Of a stretch of DNA of 64,000 nt, positions 44,425-52,289 are shown in pieces. Location of the stretch: contig JAXHVB010000006.1 in the NCBI GenBank assembly GCA_034189125.1, positions 4,296 through 68,295 of the forward strand. Direction: 5' to 3'. The DNA comes from UBA5862 sp002408105 (lineage in GTDB: Bacteria > Pseudomonadota > Gammaproteobacteria > Pseudomonadales > UBA5862). Each line of letters begins with the position of its first letter. Positions within the stretch are counted from its first letter, which is position 1. Position numbers and translations under genes: made by a program. Under the pieces are notes generated by a model. It did not search any database. It had not been told where the DNA came from and saw only the letters and a program-made list of their open reading frames with translations.

Positions 44425-44711
44425 AGCGGCCCTTGCGAACCGGCGGTTCTTGGTGGCTGGGGGCAGTGGTGGTCGGTGCAACCACGCTGGCCGGGTGTTC
44501 CAGGCAGCAGGCCTACACTGCGGTGCATTAGTACAGTCGCCAGGAGTGCGCCAGGTTGCCGCAAGCCCAGCAGCAAGACTGCATCGAACAAGCCGAGCGC
44601 AACGGCCGCACGTACGAGCGGGTGCGCAAAGTCAGGCCAACCCCTGTACTAGCCCCAGGGGGGTTCCTGGAGGCCCGATTAACGCCTGCAGGCAGGTGCA
44701 GTGGCTGCTAG
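44421..44711 (+). pseudogene. small lipoprotein gene interrupted by an in-frame amber codon
   Basis: From GTG 44421 (GTGA overlap with the SprT-like stop) the frame encodes a hydrophobic leader and the lipobox LAGC with Cys26, then TAG at 44529-44531 after 36 codons. Past the TAG the same frame stays open to 44711 and reads YSRQECARLPQAQQQDCIEQ, then AERNGRTYERVRKVRP, a polar, cysteine-paired sequence that looks coding. Either the gene is broken (or there is a base error), or a 36-aa lipopeptide is the product. The final codons overlap the convergent gene and may not be part of it. Confidence 0.55.
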
Positions 44712-45791
44712 CTTCGCCGCACCCGCGGAGCCAGCAGGCCAAGAGCGCTGACGAGCAACCAGACGCCGGCGGGCAGTGGAACGGGGGCGGGACCCACCCC
44801 GGTCACTGCCAGGTGCACCGACTGATTCAGGTCGTCGTAGATCAGATCAAATTCCCAGCCGGCTGCCAGCACCATCAGGGTGTCGAAGGTGCCGGTACGT
44901 GTGCCGGTGTAGGTCAGAATGGTGAACAGGTCGCTGAGGTCGGCCGGAAAGCCGAGGTCAACGGTCAGGGCGCCTGCCAAGCTGACATCGCCATCCACCA
45001 ACAGCAGGTCGTAGCTGACGCCCTGGACATCGCCGTCCAGCTCAACCAACAGGTCGCCGCCAGCCTCTTGGGTGTAGTCTCCATCCACCAGCAGGGTGCC
45101 GGGCGAGGCCCCAGCACTGACCTGACCACCGGAATTGATGACGCCGCGGCCTGGGGTTGTGAACTCGATCTCTCCCACGCCGGACAGCACACCACCTTCC
45201 AGCAGTAGGTTGCCACTGCCGGTCACCGTCATTTTCGTGTCGATGGCGGTCACGCCAGCGGTTTGCTGGTAATCGCCCACATGCACGAGGCCGCCCGCTC
45301 CGGTGACTTTGACTGTGCCTTGGTTGCGGAAAAAGTTTCTTGGGTCGATCTGAAGGGCCTGGTTTGCGTCGGCGAGGATGGTGCCTTGGTTGACCAGGTT
45401 GGCCAAGTTGACGCCGAGCTGNNNNNNNNNNNNNNNNNNNNNNNNNNNNNNNNNNNNNNNNNNNNNNNNNNNNNNNNNNNNNNNNNNNNNNNNNNNNNNN
45501 NNNNNNNNNNNNNNNNNNNNNGCTGTCCACAATCAGCGAGCGCACCGCATCGCTCACGTCGAGGGTCACTACTGAAGCGGTGCCCGGAGCGCCGTCAATG
45601 CGCACATCATCGCCCGGGGCGGGCACCACAGCGCCACTCCAATTGGCTGCCAGGCTCCAGTTGCCCGCGCCCCCAAGCCAGGTGACCGAGGCGGCTTGTA
45701 GTGGGCCGGAACTGGTTGCAAGTACCGCTGCCGCGGTCAATGCGGTCAAGCGCAGGATTGCACTTGGGCGAGACGGGTTGCCGTTGGTCAT
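44708..45791 (-). CDS. VPLPA-CTERM surface protein, interrupted by assembly gap
   Basis: Exported protein starting ATG 45791 with a signal peptide (LTALTAAAVLATSSGPLQA), then an autotransporter-like GGAGNWSLAANWSGAVVPAP segment and Asn/Gly-rich beta repeats. The C-terminus carries the PEP-CTERM variant VPLPAGVWLLVSALGLLAP followed by RVRRS: a VPLPA motif, one transmembrane helix and a basic tail, which an exosortase would process. The 100-N gap at 45422-45521 falls inside; the two flanks are in different frames only because the gap length is arbitrary. A sigma54-type promoter lies upstream. Confidence 0.8.
45422..45521. other. 100-N scaffold gap
   Basis: Exactly 100 N, the conventional placeholder for a gap of unknown length. 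It falls in the repeat-rich part of the VPLPA-CTERM gene, a common place for short-read assembly to fail. Confidence 0.98.
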
Positions 45792-46116
45792 GGTTGGGTA
45801 CCTTGCCGCGTGTTGCCCGGTGAATGGGGCCAGGCCAGTTTGTGCCTGTGGAAAGCAAATTTCTTGCCGGCAACCGTATACGCGAATAAATACATATAAA
45901 ACATAAAGATATGGGTTTTGATGTGTCTGGTCGGTGGGTGGCGGTTGCACGACTGTAAAGTAATTCGACAGTGGTGGGCGCCGCTAAACACGACTGGACG
46001 GTGGTCGAACGCCGCAGACCGCCGCGTCACTTCGACTGTTTCGAGCTGGAACGGGTTGGCTGGGCGGACCCAGGCCCTAGAGTCAGTGCTTGGCCCGACC
46101 CAGGAAGGGGCCAGGG
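45792..46116. other. intergenic region upstream of the VPLPA-CTERM gene
   Basis: This 325-base region lies between the CTERM gene start and the 3' end of uup. It is clearly AT-rich around 45880-45930, unlike the rest of the window, which suits binding of an enhancer protein. The sigma54 element is at 45854-45869. No further gene was seen. Confidence 0.55.
45854..45869 (-). promoter_or_regulatory. sigma54 (-24/-12) promoter for the VPLPA-CTERM gene
   Basis: On the minus strand CGGCAAG-AAAT-TTGCT matches the sigma54 pattern TGGCACG-N4-TTGCW, with GG and GC exactly 10 bases apart. The predicted start gives a leader of about 50 bases before ATG 45791. PEP-CTERM genes are known to be regulated through sigma54 and the PrsK/PrsR pair. 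Confidence 0.65.
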
Positions 46117-48012
46117 CTAAGGCTCTGCACGGTTTTCCAGCAGTTCCCAGCGGGCGTAGGCGGTCGCCAACTCCGCTTCCACAGTTCGCAGGCGCTCTGA
46201 GGTCGAGGCCACCGCGTCCGGCTCCCGTTGATAAATTGTGGGATCTGCGAGTTGGGTCGCCAATGCGGTCTGCTCGGCTTCAAGAGCCTCGATGCGCTCG
46301 GGCAGCTGGTTGCGCTCACGCTCCTCGTTGAAGGTCAGCTTGGTCGTGCGTTGGCGCTGCGGTGTCTGCATCTTCGACCGGGGGCTCGGTGAATCGGCCT
46401 TGCTCCTGGAGGTCGGGGGTGTGTCTGCGCGCTGTTCCAGGTAGTCGTCGTAGCCACCCACGTATTCGCGCACCCGGCCGCCGCCCTCGAAAGCAATGGT
46501 GCTGGTGACCACTGCGTTGAGAAAGTCCCGGTCGTGGCTAACCAGCAGCAAGGTGCCGGGGTAGTCCACCAGCAGCTCTTCGAGCAGTTCAAGGGTTTCG
46601 ATGTCCAGGTCGTTGGTTGGCTCGTCCATTACCAGAAGGTTGCTGGGTTTGGCGAACAGCTGGGCCAGCAGCAATCGGTTGCGTTCGCCTCCGGACAGTT
46701 TGGCAATTGAGGTTCGGGACTGCTGGGGCGTAAAGAGAAAGTCCTGCAGGTAGCTGATGATGTGACGTTCGCCGTGGGTGGTTTGAATGCTTTGTCGGCC
46801 TTGCCCCACTGTATCGACGGGTGTCAGGCTTTGATCGAGCCCGGCTCGCAGTTGGTCAAAATAGGCCACATTGAGCTGGGTGCCTTGGCGTACGTTGCCT
46901 GTTTCCGGTGGGGTTTCTCCCAGCAGGATGCGAATCAAAGTGGTTTTCCCGCAACCGTTTGGCCCGATGATGCCGACTTTGTCACCGCGCTGGATGGTGG
47001 TGGAGAAGCTGGTGAACAACGGTTCGTCGCGGACGCGAAACGAGATGTCCTTGGCTTCTATCACCAGTTTTCCCGAAGCGGACCCCATGTCCAGCCGGAG
47101 ATTGGCGTTGCCGCTGCGTTGACGGCGCTCAGCGCGCTCGCGGCGCATGGCTTCGAGGGCTCGCACCCGCCCCTCGTTGCGGGTGCGTCGTGCTTTGACG
47201 CCCTGGCGAATCCAGCGCTCCTCTTCTGCGAGCTTTCTGTCGAACTCGGCGTTGGCGCGTTGTTCGGCGGCAATGGCGTGGTCGCGGCGGGCCAGGAAGT
47301 CGTCCAATCCACCAGGGAATGTCAAGAGCGCGCCACGGTCCAGTTCCGCGCAGCCGGTTGCCAGTCGGCGCAAGAAGCGCCGGTCATGGGAGATCAGTAC
47401 CATCGCGGTGCTGGGTGGGAGCAACCCAATGCGCTGTTCCAGCCACTCGATTTGCGTGATGTCGAGGTGATTGGTCGGCTCGTCGAGTAGCAGGAGGTTC
47501 GGGTTTCCTGCCAGGGCGCGGGCGAGCATGACCCGGCGCTTCCATCCGCCGGACAGTCGGTCGAAATCTGCGCCAGGTTCCAACTCCAGGCGGTCCATCA
47601 CCGCTTCGATTTGATGCAGCTGAGTCCAGCCGTCTGCCATGTCGATTCGGTTTTGCAGCACGTCCAGTTGTTCCGTGGTTGCTTCGTTCTGGTCGAGCTT
47701 GGCCGAGCGAAGAAAGGCAGCGAGGTCGGTTCCCAGCGGGCCGAGCCCCCCGAGTACAACCGATTGAACGTCCTGACCCAGGGTTGCGGGGACCTCTTGC
47801 ACCAGGCGACTGGCGCGCACTCCGTCGCTGCGCATGATTCGACCGCCATCGGGGTCGAGTTCACCTGCAAGGAGCTTCAACAGCGTTGACTTTCCGGCGC
47901 CGTTGCGCCCGAGCAAGGCAACGCGGTCACCCGGCTCGAGCACCCAGTCGATGCCATCGAGTATGGGGGCCCCGCCGAAACTCAGCGAGACCTGAAGCAG
48001 CTGGATCAACAT
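46117..48012 (-). CDS. uup: ABC-F family ATPase Uup
   Basis: Soluble tandem-ATPase of the ABC-F family, 631 aa from ATG 48012. Walker A motifs are GRNGAGKST and GPNGCGKTT, with signatures LSGGWKRR and LSGGERNR and Walker B LLLLDEPTNHLD and LLVMDEPTNDLD. The C-terminal coiled-coil tail, with KLTFNEERERNQLPERIEAL, is the Uup-type DNA- or ribosome-binding domain. Uup affects precise transposon excision and ribosome function in E. coli. Confidence 0.95.
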   Translation of the reverse strand: MLIQLLQVSLSFGGAPILDGIDWVLEPGDRVALLGRNGAGKSTLLKLLAGELDPDGGRIMRSDGVRASRLVQEVPATLGQDVQSVVLGGLGPLGTDLAAFLRSAKLDQNEATTEQLDVLQNRIDMADGWTQLHQIEAVMDRLELEPGADFDRLSGGWKRRVMLARALAGNPNLLLLDEPTNHLDITQIEWLEQRIGLLPPSTAMVLISHDRRFLRRLATGCAELDRGALLTFPGGLDDFLARRDHAIAAEQRANAEFDRKLAEEERWIRQGVKARRTRNEGRVRALEAMRRERAERRQRSGNANLRLDMGSASGKLVIEAKDISFRVRDEPLFTSFSTTIQRGDKVGIIGPNGCGKTTLIRILLGETPPETGNVRQGTQLNVAYFDQLRAGLDQSLTPVDTVGQGRQSIQTTHGERHIISYLQDFLFTPQQSRTSIAKLSGGERNRLLLAQLFAKPSNLLVMDEPTNDLDIETLELLEELLVDYPGTLLLVSHDRDFLNAVVTSTIAFEGGGRVREYVGGYDDYLEQRADTPPTSRSKADSPSPRSKMQTPQRQRTTKLTFNEERERNQLPERIEALEAEQTALATQLADPTIYQREPDAVASTSERLRTVEAELATAYARWELLENRAEP

Positions 48013-48064
48013 GGGTGCCTCGCGGTACCGAAGGTTGGGATGCAAGTTTGGCCGACGGGGTGGG

Positions 48065-48703
48065 TTAGGGTTCCGAGCTTGATGTGGGCCGGCTGGCGCC
48101 TATTGTGCGAGTGAATTCGTCGGTGGAGTTGACTCGCGGATAGGGGCTGTCTGGCACCGGAACGCCCAAAAAATTGCACAGCGGCGCCCAGCCATCTGCT
48201 GCCCTGAACCGCAGCAGCCGGTCGGCCGGCAGTCCTTCGATGACTGCTTGTCGATGCGCTTTGTACACGGCGATCGCGTGCGCTTCGTCAAGGTGTCGTC
48301 CATCGAACGTGCGTTCAAGAATCAGCTCGCGCGCCATGCTGCCCTGTGCACTGTTTCCATCCGGCGCAGTGTCCAGCAATTGAAAGATGGTTTCGGAGGC
48401 GCTTTTGAACCAGGTTTTGGGGTCGCGCTCGCTGAGGATGACTTTGGCATCCGCGTAGCGTTCGGCCAGGGGGCTCCAGAAGGCGCAGAGTGGCCAGTCC
48501 ACCCCGCTGCGGTATCCGTCCAGCAGAGCGTCCCAGTCGACCGGATTGCCGCGTGTCGCCTGTTGCCAGACAGGCGCATGTTCGGGGTGTTGGATGACTT
48601 CGACCATGTGGTAACACGGGCCGAACCCGAGCGTTTCCAACGCCATTTTTAGTGACAGGGTGCCTGTGCGGCCAAAGCCTGCGCCAATGACTTGTAATGC
48701 CAT
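48065..48703 (-). CDS. sulfotransferase family protein
   Basis: A 212-aa PAPS-dependent sulfotransferase of the short bacterial type. The 5'-phosphosulfate loop is VIGAGFGRTGTLSLKMALET near the start, and the 3'-phosphate site is VILSERDPKTWFKSASET. ATG 48703 has AAGGAG 5 bases upstream. The acceptor is unknown. It is divergent from the TPMT gene. Confidence 0.88.
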   Translation of the reverse strand: MALQVIGAGFGRTGTLSLKMALETLGFGPCYHMVEVIQHPEHAPVWQQATRGNPVDWDALLDGYRSGVDWPLCAFWSPLAERYADAKVILSERDPKTWFKSASETIFQLLDTAPDGNSAQGSMARELILERTFDGRHLDEAHAIAVYKAHRQAVIEGLPADRLLRFRAADGWAPLCNFLGVPVPDSPYPRVNSTDEFTRTIGASRPTSSSEP

Positions 48704-48841
48704 GGGTGCTCCTTGAAGATGGCGCCACGTGCGCCGATAACAGCGTGCCAGTGTAGCGCCACGGCCTGGCCGCTTCCATTGAGCGGTGATCGACCGTGGT
48801 CTCAGCAGCCGAGTCGGCTGAATGTGGTTGTGGGGGTCGCG

Positions 48842-49510
48842 GTGGATGCGTCGTTTTGGGAGCAACGGTGGCGGCGAGGTGAGACGGGCTTTCACCTGGA
48901 GCAGGTGAACCCGCTGTTGCCGAGGTACTGGCCGGTGCTTGGGCTGGCGCCTGGCAGCAGCGTTCTGGTGCCACTGTGTGGCAAAAGTCTGGATCTGATT
49001 TGGCTGCGTGACCGGGGCCATTCGGTGGTGGGCATCGAGTTGAGTCGCCAGGCTGTAGAGGCTTTCGCGGCCGAGCACCGCGAGGGGTTCAAAATGGAAT
49101 CTCGTGGTGCGGTGTCGCGGTACCGGGTCGCTGGCGTCACCATCCTTCAGGGTGACCTGTTTGATGTGGACCGCGAAGCCGTTGGTGACATCCATGGTCT
49201 CTACGACCGTGGCGCATTGGTTGCGTTGCCGAAGGAAATGCGCCAGGGCTATGTTAACGCCCTGGCTGTCCTGGCGCCGCGCGCGACCTGTTTACTCGTG
49301 ACCGTGGAGTACGATCAGACGCAGATGGCCGGACCGCCGTTTTCGGTGAGCGAACCGGAGGTGCGTGCGCTCTATGGTCCGGACCTCAATGTGGAGGTGC
49401 TGGCACGGGAAGAGGTCATTGACCAGGAACCGAGGTTCCGTGCTCGAGGTCTGGACTCGATGCGCCAGTGCGTCTACCGGATTGGCCGAGGGCTGAATCA
49501 AAGCGCCTAG
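48842..49510 (+). CDS. tpm: thiopurine S-methyltransferase
   Basis: SAM-dependent methyltransferase of 222 aa. The start is GTG 48842, giving VDASFWEQRWRRGETGFHLE as in bacterial TPMTs; an open extension to 48713 is not supported. The SAM loop is VLVPLCGKSLDLIWLRDRGH followed by VVGIELS. Bacterial members detoxify selenium, tellurium or other nucleophiles. Its stop and that of the convergent next gene share CTAG at 49507-49510. Confidence 0.92.
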   Translation: MDASFWEQRWRRGETGFHLEQVNPLLPRYWPVLGLAPGSSVLVPLCGKSLDLIWLRDRGHSVVGIELSRQAVEAFAAEHREGFKMESRGAVSRYRVAGVTILQGDLFDVDREAVGDIHGLYDRGALVALPKEMRQGYVNALAVLAPRATCLLVTVEYDQTQMAGPPFSVSEPEVRALYGPDLNVEVLAREEVIDQEPRFRARGLDSMRQCVYRIGRGLNQSA

Positions 49511-49881
49511 CGGCGCAGCAACCCCCCGCCGGGCAATTCGTTCTGGCCTGGAACAATTAGGGATGACGCCTGCTCCCGCCGCATTTTTTCGATCTCTTTC
49601 ATGGTGTCTTCCACCGCTTGCTGGGCGTGTTCAGCAAAGCCATCGCATGCTTCGGCCAGGGTTGCTGCCGGTATCTGGAAATCGATTGGAAGCGCTCCCA
49701 TCGGGGTCATGACCTGCGCCTGCCCCTGATAGATGGGCGGCCTACTGTCGTCGGGCTCACCCAGGGCAGTCACCGGGGTCAGCCTGCGAATGACGCCGAT
49801 TCGACTGTCAGTAAAGGTCTCTTCTCGGTACAGCGAGTCGCTGTCCATGCGCATTTGGGTGTTGCTTTTGGGGTCTTGCAT
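49507..49881 (-). CDS. conserved-looking cytoplasmic protein of unknown function
   Basis: A 124-aa protein from ATG 49881 (MQDPKSNTQMRMDSDSLY). It has an N-terminal beta-type region with SRIGVIRRLTPV, a middle GQAQVMTPMGALPIDFQIPA, and a helical C-terminal part with EHAQQAVEDTMKEIEKMRRE. No signal or transmembrane segment and no catalytic motif is evident. I do not recognise a named family. Confidence 0.75.
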   Translation of the reverse strand: MQDPKSNTQMRMDSDSLYREETFTDSRIGVIRRLTPVTALGEPDDSRPPIYQGQAQVMTPMGALPIDFQIPAATLAEACDGFAEHAQQAVEDTMKEIEKMRREQASSLIVPGQNELPGGGLLRR

Positions 49882-50012
49882 TGACAGGGTCCTCCAGCCG
49901 GGTGTGCGCACCAAGATGACGCACGCGGGGCCTCCAACCAGGGTGCACCCGTTGAGTTTTCATCGAATTGCAGTAAGGTGCGGCTTCCACCGCTGACGTC
50001 CGCGAGCCTATC

Positions 50013-50408
50013 ATGTTTGACCCCAACACGCCTGTCGCAGGCCGACCTGTGTTGGTGGAGCGCTGCATCCGCCTGGTGTTTTGGCTCGCTGTGGCCGTGG
50101 TGGTCTTTTTCGCGCTGGCGCCGGGCGGCCCAGCCGTCTCCGCTTCGATGCACGACAAGGTTCAGCATGTGGTCGCCTTTGCAGGGCTCGGCGCCCTGGC
50201 GACCTGGTCGCGGGCGCTGCCGTCCATGTGGCTCGGACTGGCTTTTCTGGTGGCACTCGGCGGCGCAATCGAGCTGTTGCAGGGGGTTACCCCGGAGCGA
50301 ACGCCCTCTTGGTCTGACTTCGCTGCGGACCTGGTGGGACTGGCTCTGGCGTATCCTATTGCGCGCCTTGGCGTTTGGGGGTGGGCATTGGTTCGGAGAA
50401 CAGCATGA
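50013..50408 (+). CDS. VanZ-like membrane protein
   Basis: A 131-aa inner-membrane protein with about four helices. The VanZ-type signature appears as DKVQHVVAFAGLGALATW and GGAIELLQGVTPERTPSWSD followed by FAADLVG. Despite the name, most members are unrelated to vancomycin. The stop overlaps the next gene as ATGA, so it is coupled to a GDP-mannose hydrolase gene. Confidence 0.87.
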   Translation: MFDPNTPVAGRPVLVERCIRLVFWLAVAVVVFFALAPGGPAVSASMHDKVQHVVAFAGLGALATWSRALPSMWLGLAFLVALGGAIELLQGVTPERTPSWSDFAADLVGLALAYPIARLGVWGWALVRRTA

Positions 50409-50866
50409 CGCGGTTGACGGATGAGGACTTCCTGCAAGTCATACGCACGACCCCACTGGTGTCGATCGACTTGCTGCTGCACTGCGGGGGGGATGTGTTG
50501 CTCGGCAAGCGCAGCAATGAGCCAGCCCGGGGATTCTGGTTCGTGCCCGGTGGCCGCATTCTGAAAGGCGAGCGATTGGCCATGGCTTTTGGTCGCCTCT
50601 GTGAGGACGAACTGGGCCTCGGGCTCGATTTCTCTCATGCACGTCTGCACGGGGTGTATGAGCACTTTTACGAAACCAACAACTTTGGTGAGGAGGGCCT
50701 CACCACCCACTACGTGGTACTGGCCTATGTCCTGACCCTGGAGGAGAAGCCGGACATCCGTGCCGATAGCCAACACCGGGAGCTCGCGTGGTTTGCCAGG
50801 GATAAGGTGGGGCGCATTGCCCACGTGCATCCCTACACGCAGGCCTATTTCATGCATGCAAGCTGA
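50405..50866 (+). CDS. gmm: GDP-mannose mannosyl hydrolase
   Basis: Nudix-fold enzyme hydrolysing GDP-mannose or GDP-glucose to GDP and sugar, controlling nucleotide-sugar flow into polysaccharides. The 153-aa product has the modified Nudix box PGGRILKGERLAMAFGRLCE followed by DELGL, lacking one consensus Glu as in Gmm, and begins LTDEDFLQVIRTTPLVSIDL. ATG 50405 overlaps the VanZ-like stop (ATGA). Confidence 0.9.
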   Translation: MTRLTDEDFLQVIRTTPLVSIDLLLHCGGDVLLGKRSNEPARGFWFVPGGRILKGERLAMAFGRLCEDELGLGLDFSHARLHGVYEHFYETNNFGEEGLTTHYVVLAYVLTLEEKPDIRADSQHRELAWFARDKVGRIAHVHPYTQAYFMHAS

Positions 50867-50942
50867 GCGCCGGCAATACCCACGCCCGATCTTCGACCGC
50901 CTGTGTCGGTGAGGCGATCGAATCTCCTTTAGGGGGCACAGC

Positions 50943-52280
50943 ATGCAGATGATTCAATCTTGGGTGAACACCTTGAATGGCGTCGTGTGGGGACCACCGA
51001 TGCTGGTGTTGATTCTTGGCACCGGTTTGTACCTGATGGTGCTGATTCGCTTCTTACCCTGGCGCAGGCTTGCCACCGGCTTCCGTTTGCTCTGGCGGGG
51101 GCGCCACAGCGCCCAGGAAGGGGACATTACGCCATTCAATGCGCTGATGACGGCGCTGTCAGCAACCATTGGCACCGGAAACATCGCCGGGGTCGCAACC
51201 GCAATTGTGCTCGGGGGCCCGGGGGCACTCTTTTGGATGTGGTGCACGGCATTGGTGGGCATGGCGACCAAGTACGCCGAGGCTGTGCTGGCCGTGCATT
51301 TTCGGGAGGTCGATGCAAAGGGTGACCATGTGGGTGGCCCGATGTACTACATTCGCAATGGAATGGGTGCCAACTGGGCATGGCTAGGCGCCGCTTTTGC
51401 GGTGTTTGGTGCCTGTGCGGGGTTCGGCATCGGCAACATGGTGCAATCCAACTCGGTGGCGGACGTCTTGGCTGCGAGTTTCAGTGTACCCCCGTGGCTG
51501 ACCGGTGCTGTCATGGCGACGCTGGTTGCGCTGGTTTTGCTGGGCGGGGTTCGCTGGATCGCTCAGGTGGCAGGTCGCCTGGTGCCGGCGATGACGGTGC
51601 TGTACGTGCTTGGGGCACTCACTGTACTCGCGCTCAATGTCGGTGAGATTCCTGCAGCCTTTGAGTTGGTGTTCGTGCACGCGTTCACGCCCATCGCCGC
51701 AACCGGAGGCTTCGCCGGCGCGGCCGTTTGGGCCGCGATTCGTTTTGGTGTCGCACGCGGGGTGTTTTCCAATGAAGCAGGGCTGGGTAGTGCGCCCATT
51801 GCGCATGCAGCGGCGCGTCAAAATGATCCTGTGGATCAGGGCATGATCGCGATGCTTGGCACCTTCATCGATACCATTGTCGTGTGTTCGTTGACCGGGC
51901 TGGTCATCCTGACGACCGGTGTCTGGACTGGCACGGAGAATGGTGCGTCCCTGTCTGCAGCTGCATTCGGATCGGCGTTGCCCTTTGGCGGGGAATTGGT
52001 CGCGGTCTGTTTGGCCCTGTTTGCCCTCACCACCACGCTCGGTTGGAGCTTCTACGGCGAGAAATGCGTTGAGTACCTGTTTGGTTTGGGCGCCGTTGCG
52101 CCATTTCGTGTTGCATGGGTGGGCGCGATCCTGCTTGGGTCAACACTGAAGCTGAACTTTGTTTGGCTGGTGGCAGACACCCTCAATGCGCTGATGGCAC
52201 TGCCGAACCTGATCGCGCTGCTGGTTCTGAGCCCATTGGTGTGGCGGCTGACGCGAGCGAAGAATCTAGGTGGAGATTGA
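50943..52280 (+). CDS. alanine/glycine:cation symporter (AGCS family)
   Basis: Sodium- or proton-coupled alanine/glycine importer, 445 aa with about ten helices. Family motifs: ALMTALSATIGTGNIAGVAT, KYAEAVLAVHFREVD, GGPMYYI, SNEAGLGSAPIAHAAA and GWSFYGEKCVEYLFG. A GGGGG-type Shine-Dalgarno (AGGGGG) precedes the start by a few bases. It is followed closely by the deacetylase gene on the same strand. Confidence 0.94.
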   Translation: MQMIQSWVNTLNGVVWGPPMLVLILGTGLYLMVLIRFLPWRRLATGFRLLWRGRHSAQEGDITPFNALMTALSATIGTGNIAGVATAIVLGGPGALFWMWCTALVGMATKYAEAVLAVHFREVDAKGDHVGGPMYYIRNGMGANWAWLGAAFAVFGACAGFGIGNMVQSNSVADVLAASFSVPPWLTGAVMATLVALVLLGGVRWIAQVAGRLVPAMTVLYVLGALTVLALNVGEIPAAFELVFVHAFTPIAATGGFAGAAVWAAIRFGVARGVFSNEAGLGSAPIAHAAARQNDPVDQGMIAMLGTFIDTIVVCSLTGLVILTTGVWTGTENGASLSAAAFGSALPFGGELVAVCLALFALTTTLGWSFYGEKCVEYLFGLGAVAPFRVAWVGAILLGSTLKLNFVWLVADTLNALMALPNLIALLVLSPLVWRLTRAKNLGGD

Positions 52281-52289
52281 GGAGCATCT

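Noticed and set aside
45042..45950. Single reading frame spanning the N gap from 45950
   Set aside because: The translated residues after the gap are in the wrong frame for the C-terminal VPLPA part; the arbitrary gap length explains this.
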